From: an uncultured Bacteroidales bacterium
GTDB taxonomy: Bacteria; Bacteroidota; Bacteroidia; Bacteroidales; Bacteroidaceae
Assembly (NCBI GenBank): GCA_902776455.1
Contig: CACYQI010000007.1
Span: 1 to 64,000, forward strand
DNA: 64,000 bases
Direction of reading: 5' to 3'
Positions within the stretch are counted from its first letter, which is position 1. The number at the start of each line of letters is the position of its first letter. A program made the translations under genes and the position numbers. The notes beneath the pieces were generated by a model. That model saw only the letters and a list, made by a program, of their open reading frames with translations. It had not been told where the DNA came from and searched no databases. Below are positions 43,913 through 53,295 of this stretch, one piece after another.

Positions 43913-44000
43913 TCATAATTCATAATTATTGAGGGCAATTCATAATTCTTAATTCATAATGCATAATTAGGCTACGCCCTTAGCAATTCATAATTCATAA
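43913..44000. repeat. AATTCAT heptamer arrays
   Basis: AATTCAT and AATGCAT units around 43915-44000, broken by GAGGGC and GGCTACGCCCTTAG. Same family as 31740-31771 and 44278-44375. Confidence 0.6.
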
Positions 44001-44002
44001 TA

Positions 44003-44180
44003 GGTGGGTTCTATAAATTAGGTTTGAATTGCTCTTAGGCTATTTTCGAGCAGATTTGACTTCAAGCCCGCCGAAGCGTAGCGAGCTACGTTTCAAGGGA
44101 TTGGAAGCAAAGATACCGAAAAGAGACAAGAGCAAACAAAGATAATTCATAGAGAATTTATTAATTAATAGAACCCACCA
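44003..44180. mobile_element. MITE-like element with 12-bp inverted ends
   Basis: GGTGGGTTCTAT (44003-44014) and its exact complement ATAGAACCCACC (44168-44179) enclose 153 bp that encode no protein. ATAATA flanks both sides (43997-44002, 44181-44186) and could be a target-site duplication. The centre holds a CGTAGC/GCTACG hairpin. No transposase in the window. Confidence 0.55.
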
Positions 44181-44286
44181 ATAATAAGTGCCGAAGGCGC
44201 AAAAGACCACAGACAGCGTGTACTCCGTCTGTGGTCTTTCGTCTCTTCGAGACTTTTGGCAAGCCTAGACTTTCCCTGGGCACCAA
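44181..44286 (+). repeat. Short copy C of the long palindromic element
   Basis: GTGCCGAAGGCGC and GACCACAGACAGCGTGTAC, then GTCTGTGGTCTTTCGTCTCTTC and ACTTTTGGCAAGCC, as the outer parts of A and B with the centre deleted. It ends GGGCACCAATAAT, the family terminus. Confidence 0.6.
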
Positions 44287-44375
44287 TAATTCATAATTCA
44301 CAGTTCATAATCAGACTACGTCCTAAGTTTAGCGAAGGAAATAATTATGAATTATGAATTATGAATTGTGAATTG
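44287..44375. repeat. AATTATG/AATTCAT heptamers near degP
   Basis: Heptamers of the AATTCAT and AATTATG type on both sides of a unique stretch; they stop about 10 bases before the degP stop codon. Confidence 0.55.
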
Positions 44376-44386
44376 ACTATCGTTGA

Positions 44387-45874
44387 TTATTCGTTCAGGT
44401 CAATCACGTAGCTTACTTTGCGGCCGCTGGGAGTGATGGCCTTTATCCAGAGCGTGCGGTCGGTTGACTGGTTAGCGCTCTTGACGGCTTCCTCCCAATC
44501 CTCTACCGTTTGCATCTTCTGGTCGTTCACTTGCAGGATGATGGTGCCTTTGGCGGCTCCTGCCGACTTCATCTTGCCGGCACGGATGGCCGTAATCGTC
44601 AAGCCGTAGTTGATGTCGAGAGTCTTCTGCTCCTCTTCGCTGATAGGCTTGAGAGCAACGCCCATCTGGTCGAGGTCAACTTCCTCCATCACCTTCGTTG
44701 TGCCTTGCGTGTTGCGCAACGTGACGTTTATCTTGTGTTCCTTCTTGCCGCGCTTGTAGGTGAGGCTCACCTTGTCGCCCGGACGGTGCTGTGCAATGGC
44801 TTCCTGCAACTCTGACATCTTGCTGACACGTTTTCCGTCAAATTCGGTCACAACGTCGCCCTTCTCCAGTCCTGCCTCCTCGGCTGCGCTGGCATCGGTC
44901 ACTTTGTCGATATAGACGCCTTCCACCACATCGAGATCCGGCTCGTTGCCCTTAGCCTTCTCGCTGTCTATCCAAGTGGACACATCTGTGCCCTGCACGC
45001 CCAAAATGGCTCTCTGCACGGTGCCATAGACCTTGAGGTCGGCCACCACTTTGTTCATGATGCTGGTGGGAATGGCAAAGCCATAGCCGCTGTAACTTCC
45101 TGTCTGACTGTAGAGCATAGCGTTGATGCCTACCAGCTCGCCTCGCTCGTTGACCAGCGCACCGCCCGAGTTGCCGCTATTGATGGCAGCATCGGTCTGT
45201 ATGAAGCTCTCGATGTTGTTTGCTCCGAGGGAACGTGCCTTTGCGCTGACGATGCCAGCTGTCACCGTGCTTGTCAGATTGAAGGGATTGCCCACGGCCA
45301 GCACCCACTGACCGAGCTTCAGTTCGTCGCTGTTGCCTATCTTGATGGCTGGCAGGTCCTTTGCGTCAATCTTGATGAGCGCAAGGTCGGTCGTGGCATC
45401 GCAACCGATGATGCGGCCCTTGAACTCGCGGTTGTCGTTGAGCTTCACCTCTATCTCGTCGGCCTCACCCACCACATGATTGTTCGTCACGATGTAGCCG
45501 TCGGCCGAGATGATTACGCCGCTTCCGGCAGCATGGCGGTCGGGTTGCCTGAACTCGCGCTGCTGGGGCTGACGGCCGCCAAAGCCGAAGAAATCGCCGA
45601 AGAAGTCGCTGAAGGGGTCTTGCACCTGAATCCTCTGCGTCTTGCCCGTCTGCGTCACTTTGATATATACGACCGACTCCACGGCACTTTCAGCCGCTCC
45701 AGTCAGATCTACCAGTCCCGAAGGAGCGGCCACCTGAGCGGGCATTGCAGCCGCAGGCTCCGACATGCGGGGCTGACTGCTGGACGACGTACCTTTTACC
45801 ACTGCACCTGTCACTGCGCTACTGCCCAGAACCAGGGCAACAGCACCTAACCAATTTTTAGTTGTCTGTTTCAT
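44387..45874 (-). CDS. DegP/HtrA-type periplasmic serine protease
   Basis: A 495-residue trypsin-like protease/chaperone that degrades misfolded envelope proteins. Signal or anchor segment near the N-terminus (LGAVALVLGSSAVTGAVV). Catalytic His133 (TNNHVV), Asp163 (TTDLALIKI) and Ser236 (NSGNSGGAL). Two PDZ domains follow (GVQGTDVST ..., EEQKTLDINYGLTITAIRAGKM). Pro/Gln-rich loop around 100-115. The -7 element TATCTTTG lies about 115 nt upstream. Length is typical. Confidence 0.92.
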   Translation of the reverse strand: MKQTTKNWLGAVALVLGSSAVTGAVVKGTSSSSQPRMSEPAAAMPAQVAAPSGLVDLTGAAESAVESVVYIKVTQTGKTQRIQVQDPFSDFFGDFFGFGGRQPQQREFRQPDRHAAGSGVIISADGYIVTNNHVVGEADEIEVKLNDNREFKGRIIGCDATTDLALIKIDAKDLPAIKIGNSDELKLGQWVLAVGNPFNLTSTVTAGIVSAKARSLGANNIESFIQTDAAINSGNSGGALVNERGELVGINAMLYSQTGSYSGYGFAIPTSIMNKVVADLKVYGTVQRAILGVQGTDVSTWIDSEKAKGNEPDLDVVEGVYIDKVTDASAAEEAGLEKGDVVTEFDGKRVSKMSELQEAIAQHRPGDKVSLTYKRGKKEHKINVTLRNTQGTTKVMEEVDLDQMGVALKPISEEEQKTLDINYGLTITAIRAGKMKSAGAAKGTIILQVNDQKMQTVEDWEEAVKSANQSTDRTLWIKAITPSGRKVSYVIDLNE

Positions 45875-45987
45875 AATGCTATTTTATTTTTATTAATGTA
45901 TCTGTCTTCTTTTCTTTTAATGTTCAGCCCACTTCGCATATCCCCGCTCCTATGCAAGAGGGATGGAGGAAAAGCTTTTATCTGCTG

Positions 45988-45995
45988 CAAAGATA
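45988..45995 (-). promoter_or_regulatory. -7 element of the degP-like gene
   Basis: TATCTTTG on the minus strand, 114 nt before the start codon. No clear TTG at -33. Confidence 0.45.
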
Positions 45996-46139
45996 TATAG
46001 TTTTTACGTTACGATGTTCTTTTGTTCCCAATCTTTAACACTCGTTGCACTACGCTTAACTATCTTTCAGTTTTCAAAAATCGTTTTTCAACTTTATTAA
46101 ACCGTACTATAATTGTCCTAACAAAAACAATGCCAAACC

Positions 46140-46400
46140 TGCGAAGTGAAAAGTGAGGCCTCTCCCCATCCGGCGAAGTGAAAAGTGAAGAGTGAAAAGT
46201 GAAAAATCAAAGTTACCAGCCGCCCTGTAAATAGCTAAATTATAAAATAGTACATAAATAGTAAATCGTAAATCGTCAAATCGTAAATTAAATAGGATTA
46301 CAAATAAATAGTAAATTGTAAATAGTCAAATTGTAAATTACTTAGGATTACTAAATTGTACATCAATTGTACATTGTACATTGTTAAATTGTAAATTAAC
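46140..46400. repeat. GTGAAAA and GTAAATC/GTAAATA heptamer arrays
   Basis: GTGAAAA/GTGAAGA units at 46146-46206, then GTAAATC, GTCAAAT and TTGTAAA-type units at 46246-46400. Very similar arrays lie at 53090-53275. No gene. Confidence 0.65.
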
Positions 46401-46451
46401 AGTTCTTCTATGCCGAATATCAAAGATATTCACATTTTATTCCTAAAAGAC

Positions 46452-46482
46452 TTGTGTAATAGAATAAATAATCGTACCTTTG
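46452..46482 (+). promoter_or_regulatory. Promoter of the BspA-like gene
   Basis: TTG (46452-46454), 20 nt, TACCTTTG (46475-46482). Transcription starts near 46489, 37 nt before the start codon. Confidence 0.75.
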
Positions 46483-46525
46483 CAGAAACTTACACACATT
46501 ATTAACCATAAAAACATCAAAAACT

Positions 46526-49500
46526 ATGAAAAGAAAGGACTTTTTGATTGCTCTCTTGCTGGCCATCTTCGGTATGCAGACAGCCTTGGCAGAGTACCAT
46601 TATGTTGATTTGGGTTTGCCCAGCGGTACATTGTGGGCAACGGTAAACGTCGGAGCCAACTTACCCACCGACCCCGGCGACTACTTCGCTTGGGGAGAAA
46701 CCAGTCCGAAGAGCGACTACAGCTCGAGTACCTACAAGTGGTGTGAAGGCTCTGAAAACGCCTTAACTAAGTATTGCGACAATAGTTCTTATGGCTACAA
46801 CGGCTTTACAGACAATTGTATGGAGCTTTTGTCCCAGGACGATGCCGCAACCATGAACTGGGGCTTAGACTGGCGGATACCAACTAAGGAGCAGTGGGAA
46901 GAACTGTTAAATACAGAGTACACCACACAAGAATGGTATTCGTTGGGTGGACTCGGTGTTAATATCTATGGGTGTGAAATTAAAAGCAAACTGAATGGGA
47001 ATTCCATTTTTTTGCCTGCAGGAGGAGAATATAAAGGTTCAAGGTTGGAAGCTTCTGAAGCATGCGGTTCTTATATGTCGCGTAATCTCAAGCCCTCCTA
47101 TTCCTATGATACATATATTATTTTTTTCTATTCTGATGAAAATCATGTTAAGATTAGGGTGGTTTCTGATGCTAGTCGATTTTATGGATACAACATTCGT
47201 CCGGTTCACATGCCTGAGCGCGATTATGTTGACCTGGGTTTGCCCAGCGGTACACTTTGGGCAACAACAAACATCGGTGCCACGAACCCCGCCGACGATG
47301 GCTCTTTCTTCGCTTGGGGTGAGACGCAGTCGAAGAGTAGTTTCTCATACGGTACCTACAAGTGGAGCAAAGGCTCAACCAATACTCTCACGAAGTATTG
47401 CACTGACAGCCAATATGGATATAGTGGCTTTACCGACGGTCTGTCAAAGCTATTGCCGGAGGACGATGCCGCGGCAGCAAACTGGGGCGATGGATGGAAG
47501 ATGCCAAGCATGGAACAGTGGATGGAATTGACCGACGACAGATACACCACGCAGTTCTGGACGCAAAAGCCCACTACGTCTGGTTCTCAGAATTATGGAT
47601 ATCAGATTACGAGCAAGACGAACGGTAACAGCGTCTTCATCCCTGCTGCGGGTCATTTTATCGGCTCTATACATGTCAAGAACGATTCCGAAACATGGAA
47701 TTATTGGACGCCCAGCCTCAGCGAGGATAACTCAGATGCTGCAAAGTTCTTCCAAGATAATCTCAATACTAAAGGTGTTTTCGATAACGACAAGACAACG
47801 GCGCGTTTCTTAGGATTGCCTGTCCGCCCAGTTCTCAGAAGCCCAGTTGTCTATACCGAGTTTGTCGAAGCAACTGGCAAACTGACCTACTACTACGATA
47901 ATATGATGGATTACCGCTCGGGCATCACGGAACTCTACGACCCCGTCGGCACCCCGAATGCAGTACGCTTCAAGGGCTACAACGACAAGATTCTCAAAGC
48001 CGTCATCGACCCCTCGATGATGGATGCTCCGCTCACTTCGATGAGTAACATGTTCTACGGCAATTATGATGAAGAGACAAAAGAGAATCTGTACTTGAAA
48101 AACATGACCGGCATCGAAGGATTGAGGAATCTCAATACGTCAATCGTGACAAATATGTTTGAGATGTTCGATGGATGCTCCTCGCTGAAGGCGCTCTACC
48201 TCAGCTCGTTCAACACGCAGAACGTGACAACAATGTATGGCATGTTCAGTAGATGCTCTTCGCTGCAGTCGCTCGACCTCAGCTCGTTCAATACTGAGAA
48301 CGTATATCACATGAGCTATATGTTCTCCAACTGTTCTTCCCTGCAGGTGCTCGACATCTCTTCGTTCAACATACATACAGCGATAAACATTCATGACATG
48401 TTCGAGGGTTGCACATCCCTGAGAACCATTTATTGCAACGACGACTGGAGCGGCACAACGGCTAACTCCGAATACATGTTCTTTAACTGCATTTCCCTCG
48501 TTGGCGGACGGGGAACAAAATACGACCGCAACGTCGAAGACGCCACCTACGCCCGTCCCGATGGAGGACAGAGTGCCCCGGGCTACTTCACAGTGAAGGG
48601 AGAGGTCTATACCGAGTTCGTTGCAAGCACAGGGACGCTGACTTATTACTACGACCTCAAGCGCAAATCCCGCTCGGGCATTACGGAGCTTTACGACCCA
48701 GTCGGCAACCCCGATGCGCTCCGCTTCAATGATTACCACGACAAGGTGCTCAAAGCTGTCATCGACCCCTCGATGAAGAATGCTCCTTTGACTTCGATGA
48801 AAGGTATGTTCTTTGGTGGAATCAATGTTAGTGTCATTAATTGTTTGTCTGCAATGACCAGCATCAGAGGACTGGAGAACCTCAACACGACAGGCGTGAC
48901 GAATATGGAATCCATGTTCAGGGAATGCTCTTCGCTGACAATGCTCGACCTCAGCTCGTTCAACACGCAGAACGTGACAAACATGTATGCTATGTTCAGC
49001 AGTTGCTCTTCGCTGAAGTCAATCGACGTCCGTTCGTTCAACACGCAGAACGTGACAAACATGGATATGATGTTCTACAATTGCAGTTCCGTACAGATTC
49101 TCGTCACCCGCTCGTGGAACACGCAGAACGTGACGAATATGTACGGTATGTTCTCCGGATGCTCGTCGTTGCTTTCGGTTGACCTCGGTTCGTTCAATAC
49201 AGAGAACGTGACGAATATGCAGAAAATGTTCTCCGGATGCTCATCGCTGCCTTCAATCAACCTCAGCTCGTTCAATACGCAGAACGTGACGGATATGAGT
49301 TTGATGTTCCGGGGATGCTCTTCGTTGACGAGGCTTGACCTCAGCAAGTTCAATACCCGCAGCGTGTCCGACATGTCTTTGATGTTCATGGAGTGTTCTT
49401 CGCTTACTTCGCTCGACCTCAGCATGTTCAATACAAGAAATTTGAAGAAAGCGCTATCCATGTTCTACTTATGCTCAAAACTGCAGACGATTGACATGAC

Positions 49501-52213
49501 CTCTTTCGATTTAAGCAACGTAACAGAAGCCGGTAGTATGTTCTATCTGTGTTCGCAGCTACAGACCATCTATTGCAGTAGCGACATGAGTGGCTCGTCA
49601 GTCCAATCAGAATATATGTTTAGCGGCTGCACCTCCCTCGTTGGCGGACAGGGAACAAAATACGACATCAACTTCACCGACAAGACCTACGCCCGTCCCG
49701 ATGGCGGAACGAGCGCTCCCGGGTACTTCACCGAGAAGGGAAAGATTTATGGCGAAGTCTATACAGAGTTCGACGAAAGCACAGGCACACTGACCTACTA
49801 TTTCGACACGAAGCGCGATTCCCGCTCGGGCATCACAAGTCTCTACCAACCCATTACCGCACCCACAGCACCACGCTTCAAAGGCTACCACGACAAGATT
49901 GTCAGGGCCGTCATCGACCCCTCGATGAAGAATGCGCCCCTCACTTCCTTCGCTGCCATGTTCTTCGGCGGATATGACACCAAGACTTCCGCCTTCCTCT
50001 TCTTGACTAACCTGACCAGCATCGAAGGCTTGGCGAACCTCAACACAGCCGTCGTCACCGACATGAGCTATATGTTCTGGTTCTGCTCCGCACTCACATC
50101 GCTCGACCTCAGCTCGTTCAACACAGAGAACGTGACGAACATGGAATACATGTTCTATAATTGCAGCAGCCTGCAGACGGTCAACGTCTCATCCTTCGAC
50201 ATCAGCAACGTGACAGACCTCGGAATCATGTTCGGCGGGTGTTCTTCGCTCACCACCATCTTCTGCAACGACGACTGGAGCGGCTCAACGGCTGTCAACC
50301 TCGGCATGTTCGCTGGCTGCACATCGCTCGTCGGAGAAGAAGGAACCACCTACAACGAAGATGCAAAAGACATCTCCTACGCCCGTCTCGACGGCGGACC
50401 GAGCGCTCCCGGCTACTTCTCCGTAGCACCGAAAGTCTATACCGCGTTCGCCGAAGCCACAGGCACACTCACCTACTACTACGACAACAACATCGCTTCC
50501 CGCACAGGCCTTACGGAACTCTACGACCCCGTTGGCAACCCCGATGCCGTCCGCTTCAGGGACTACAGCAAGAAGGTACTCAAAGCCGTCATCGACCCCT
50601 CGATGAAGAACGCCAATCTCGTCTCTATGAGGAATTTCTTCTTTGGCGGAATAGACAACGAGACATTCGCCTTCTATACCCTGCCCAACATGGCCAGCAT
50701 CGAAGGAATGGAGAACCTCAATACAGCCAGCGCCACAGACATGAACGGCATGTTCACCTCCTGCTCGGCGCTCACCTCGCTCGACCTCTCTTCCTTCATC
50801 ACCACCAACGTCACCAACATGAACGGCATGTTCATGGGATGCAGCTCCCTCCAAACCCTCGACGTCAGCTCCTTCAACATCAGCAATGCTACGAACATCG
50901 AAATGATGTTCGCCGGCTGCCCGAAACTCACCACCATCTATTGCGACGACGACTGGAGCAACACCACAGCCCTCTCCAGCTATATGTTCTCGGGGTGCAG
51001 TAAGCTGGTCGGCTCCCAGGGAACATCCTTCGACAGCAACATCATCGATGCCACCTACGCCCGTCCCGATGGCGGACCGAGCGCACCCGGCTACTTCACC
51101 ATGCGACCCCTCGTGGCCTATACCGTCAAGTACGTCGATGCAGAAGGCAACGAGCTGAGGGAAGCGCGTACAGATCAAGGAAGGCGGGGCACCACAGTCG
51201 TGCTGAAAAATTACGACAAGAGGTCGTTCTTCTCAAGAGACCGCCAGTCGAAATATGGATACGTCTCCGACAACAGCTCCGAAGTAATCCTCTCGGAAAA
51301 CGAAGAGGAAAATGTCATCACCGTTACTTTCCGCAGCCTCGAAGCCTACTATGCTACGCTGAACTGCGTGGCCAACGGCAGCATGGAACGTCTCGCACAA
51401 TATACCGGCATATTCTTCGAGGGCGAGGAACTCGACATCTGTCCTGCCAACGGACTTCGCGGCTCGGACGGCAAGTACTACTTCACCTCTCCCACCGAAG
51501 ATAACGTACGGATATTCACCTTCCCTGCCAACATCACCCCCGTCGTGCGCGGCGGCAAGACATACTACAGCGCCGTCATCCTCTACAACGAAGACCCCAC
51601 CGTAGCCTACTACGCAGAGTTTGAGAACCTTGCCCTCGATTCGGACGATGACAGCTACAGCTTCACCGGTCTCGGACAAGTAGAAGGCGATGCCTACATT
51701 ACCCCATGGGATATATGGTACTCACAAGGCACCAGCGTTTGCCTCTGGTCCTCTTCTTACCTCTGGACAGAACCCATAGCAGAAGCAGGAACCTATAGCG
51801 TCAGCATCTATGGCTGCAACTACTGTGATGAAGATGAGCCAAAGCCCTTCGCCCTGGGCTATCGCACAGCAGATGGCGAAGTCTTCATCTATTCCGACCT
51901 CAACATTCCTACTTGGGGATACGGAGCAGCCGAAAAAGTCATCCAGAATGTTCCCATACCCGCAGGAGCATCGCTGGTCGTAATGAACGAATACACCGAA
52001 TACGACATCGAATACACCGAACACTACTACGACTTTGAACTCGATGCCGTCAAGCTCGTCAAGACAGGCGACTACCGCGAGCCTATTGCCGATGGCATAG
52101 AAGGCATCGGCCACGAGGCGAATGCCCCCATCTACAATGTCGCAGGTCAACGCCTGCAGAAGATGCAGCGCGGCATCAACATCGTCGGCGGAAAAAAGAT
52201 TCTGGTCAAGTAG
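46526..52213 (+). CDS. BspA-like leucine-rich-repeat surface protein
   Basis: An 1895-residue exported protein; signal peptide about residues 1-22. Two paralogous FISUMP-like blocks (about 23-230, 231-440; YVDLGLPSGTLWATVN, YFAWGET). Four cassettes follow, beginning about 446, 693, 1077 and 1303, each opening with VYTEF-x-TGTLTYYYD and LKAVIDPSM and carrying several DUF285 repeats (NVTNMxxMFSGCSSLxxLDLSSFNT). A MucBP-like segment (VKYVDAEGNELREA) and a beta domain follow, and the end IYNVAGQRLQKM ... KKILVK resembles Bacteroidetes sorting domains. BspA proteins bind host fibronectin, fibrinogen or other bacteria. Near-identical units in DNA make recombination likely. Confidence 0.85.
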   Translation: MKRKDFLIALLLAIFGMQTALAEYHYVDLGLPSGTLWATVNVGANLPTDPGDYFAWGETSPKSDYSSSTYKWCEGSENALTKYCDNSSYGYNGFTDNCMELLSQDDAATMNWGLDWRIPTKEQWEELLNTEYTTQEWYSLGGLGVNIYGCEIKSKLNGNSIFLPAGGEYKGSRLEASEACGSYMSRNLKPSYSYDTYIIFFYSDENHVKIRVVSDASRFYGYNIRPVHMPERDYVDLGLPSGTLWATTNIGATNPADDGSFFAWGETQSKSSFSYGTYKWSKGSTNTLTKYCTDSQYGYSGFTDGLSKLLPEDDAAAANWGDGWKMPSMEQWMELTDDRYTTQFWTQKPTTSGSQNYGYQITSKTNGNSVFIPAAGHFIGSIHVKNDSETWNYWTPSLSEDNSDAAKFFQDNLNTKGVFDNDKTTARFLGLPVRPVLRSPVVYTEFVEATGKLTYYYDNMMDYRSGITELYDPVGTPNAVRFKGYNDKILKAVIDPSMMDAPLTSMSNMFYGNYDEETKENLYLKNMTGIEGLRNLNTSIVTNMFEMFDGCSSLKALYLSSFNTQNVTTMYGMFSRCSSLQSLDLSSFNTENVYHMSYMFSNCSSLQVLDISSFNIHTAINIHDMFEGCTSLRTIYCNDDWSGTTANSEYMFFNCISLVGGRGTKYDRNVEDATYARPDGGQSAPGYFTVKGEVYTEFVASTGTLTYYYDLKRKSRSGITELYDPVGNPDALRFNDYHDKVLKAVIDPSMKNAPLTSMKGMFFGGINVSVINCLSAMTSIRGLENLNTTGVTNMESMFRECSSLTMLDLSSFNTQNVTNMYAMFSSCSSLKSIDVRSFNTQNVTNMDMMFYNCSSVQILVTRSWNTQNVTNMYGMFSGCSSLLSVDLGSFNTENVTNMQKMFSGCSSLPSINLSSFNTQNVTDMSLMFRGCSSLTRLDLSKFNTRSVSDMSLMFMECSSLTSLDLSMFNTRNLKKALSMFYLCSKLQTIDMTSFDLSNVTEAGSMFYLCSQLQTIYCSSDMSGSSVQSEYMFSGCTSLVGGQGTKYDINFTDKTYARPDGGTSAPGYFTEKGKIYGEVYTEFDESTGTLTYYFDTKRDSRSGITSLYQPITAPTAPRFKGYHDKIVRAVIDPSMKNAPLTSFAAMFFGGYDTKTSAFLFLTNLTSIEGLANLNTAVVTDMSYMFWFCSALTSLDLSSFNTENVTNMEYMFYNCSSLQTVNVSSFDISNVTDLGIMFGGCSSLTTIFCNDDWSGSTAVNLGMFAGCTSLVGEEGTTYNEDAKDISYARLDGGPSAPGYFSVAPKVYTAFAEATGTLTYYYDNNIASRTGLTELYDPVGNPDAVRFRDYSKKVLKAVIDPSMKNANLVSMRNFFFGGIDNETFAFYTLPNMASIEGMENLNTASATDMNGMFTSCSALTSLDLSSFITTNVTNMNGMFMGCSSLQTLDVSSFNISNATNIEMMFAGCPKLTTIYCDDDWSNTTALSSYMFSGCSKLVGSQGTSFDSNIIDATYARPDGGPSAPGYFTMRPLVAYTVKYVDAEGNELREARTDQGRRGTTVVLKNYDKRSFFSRDRQSKYGYVSDNSSEVILSENEEENVITVTFRSLEAYYATLNCVANGSMERLAQYTGIFFEGEELDICPANGLRGSDGKYYFTSPTEDNVRIFTFPANITPVVRGGKTYYSAVILYNEDPTVAYYAEFENLALDSDDDSYSFTGLGQVEGDAYITPWDIWYSQGTSVCLWSSSYLWTEPIAEAGTYSVSIYGCNYCDEDEPKPFALGYRTADGEVFIYSDLNIPTWGYGAAEKVIQNVPIPAGASLVVMNEYTEYDIEYTEHYYDFELDAVKLVKTGDYREPIADGIEGIGHEANAPIYNVAGQRLQKMQRGINIVGGKKILVK

Positions 52214-52231
52214 TCATACAGAGACTGTTTA

Positions 52232-52345
52232 AGGGGCAGGGGGCAAGGAAAGCCTCTCCCCAACCCTCTCCTGAAGGAGAGGGGGAAGTCCTTCCCTTTA
52301 GGGGAGGATTTAGGAGAGGCTTGCCTTGCCCCCTTGACTCCTTAG
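52232..52345. repeat. G/C hairpin repeat
   Basis: GCCTCTCCCCAACCCTCTCC and GGAGAGGGGGAAGTCC form the first arm pair, and GGGGAGGATTTAGGAGAGGC the second. It matches insert 3 of the ketosynthase at 31163-31198. Confidence 0.65.
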
Positions 52346-52522
52346 AGTTATTTTTATATTTCGGATGTACCGTTTCCTATGTACCTCGTAGGCAATGTCA
52401 CCCAGTTCCGACGGGTTTCAAGACCGCCCAAACAGCGTAATCCTTTCGCAGAAGGCAAAGGCTTCGTGCCCGAAAAACCACGACACATTTTTCCTCCTCT
52501 CTATAGGGAAATCCCCTACCCT

Positions 52523-52600
52523 GCACGCTGTCCTTTTCGACACTCCACGTTGTGTAAGCCGATGCTCCACGTTGTATCGCCTTTCCCTCCACGTTAACTT
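52523..52600. repeat. 22-bp array, CTCCACGTT family
   Basis: CACG at 52523/52525 and CCACG at 52545, 52567 and 52589, a spacing of 22 bp. Same family as 16448 and 24606. Confidence 0.6.
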
Positions 52601-52640
52601 TCCCCTCTCAACTCTCAATTTTCAACTTAAATCTTTGTTC

Positions 52641-52829
52641 TGTATGTCGGCATGTCATGTCGACCTGACACTTTCTTAACTTTCCTCGACAAAACGCCCC
52701 TTTCTAACCTACTAATTCCCAGCGACAATTCAAAATAAGCCCATTTCCCGTCTTCGGTGGACCAAAGTGCCACAGAAGCAAAAAGATGCCGTCAGAACGC
52801 GCCTCATTGCGAAAACTTCTGACAAAAAC
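52641..52829 (-). repeat. 190-bp dispersed repeat, copy F2
   Basis: Reverse orientation of F1 at 33634-33820; the region GTCTTCGGTGGACCAAAGTG is conserved. No gene inside. Confidence 0.6.
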
Positions 52830-52860
52830 AATGTTATCTCACACGGAAAGCACAGAAAGC

Positions 52861-53275
52861 ACAGAAAAGCTACACCAGCGGTTCCCCTCCCCCTAGGGGG
52901 AGGACGGGAGGGGGCTTTTCCCTTTAGGGGAAGATTTAGGAGAGGCTTGGGAGGGGTTAGGGGTGGGGTCTATCTCACACGGAAAGCACAGAAATGTCGC
53001 CTTCGGCGAAGTGAAAAGTGAAGAATTTGTTACCGCGCTTTGTAAATGAAGAATTAAGAATGAAAAGTGAAGAATATCGCCTTCGGCGAAGTGAAGAGTG
53101 AAAAGTGAAAAGTGAAAAATCAAAGTTACTACGCTCCGCCGCCTTGTAAATAGCTAAATTATTAAATAGTACATAAATAGTAAATTGTAAATCGTCAAAT
53201 CGTAAATTGATTAGGATCGTCAAATCGTAAATTATATAGGATCGTCAAATCGTAAAATAATTAGGATTGTATTTT
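52861..53275. repeat. Mixed G/C hairpin and heptamer repeats after the BspA gene
   Basis: CCCCTCCCCCTAGGGGGAGG at 52885-52905, GGGGAAGATTTAGGAGAGGC, then GTGAAAA units with CGCCTTCGGCG (53083-53093) and GTAAATC/GTCAAATC heptamers to 53275. No gene. Confidence 0.6.
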
Positions 53276-53295
53276 GAGACACAGTCTAACTGCCT

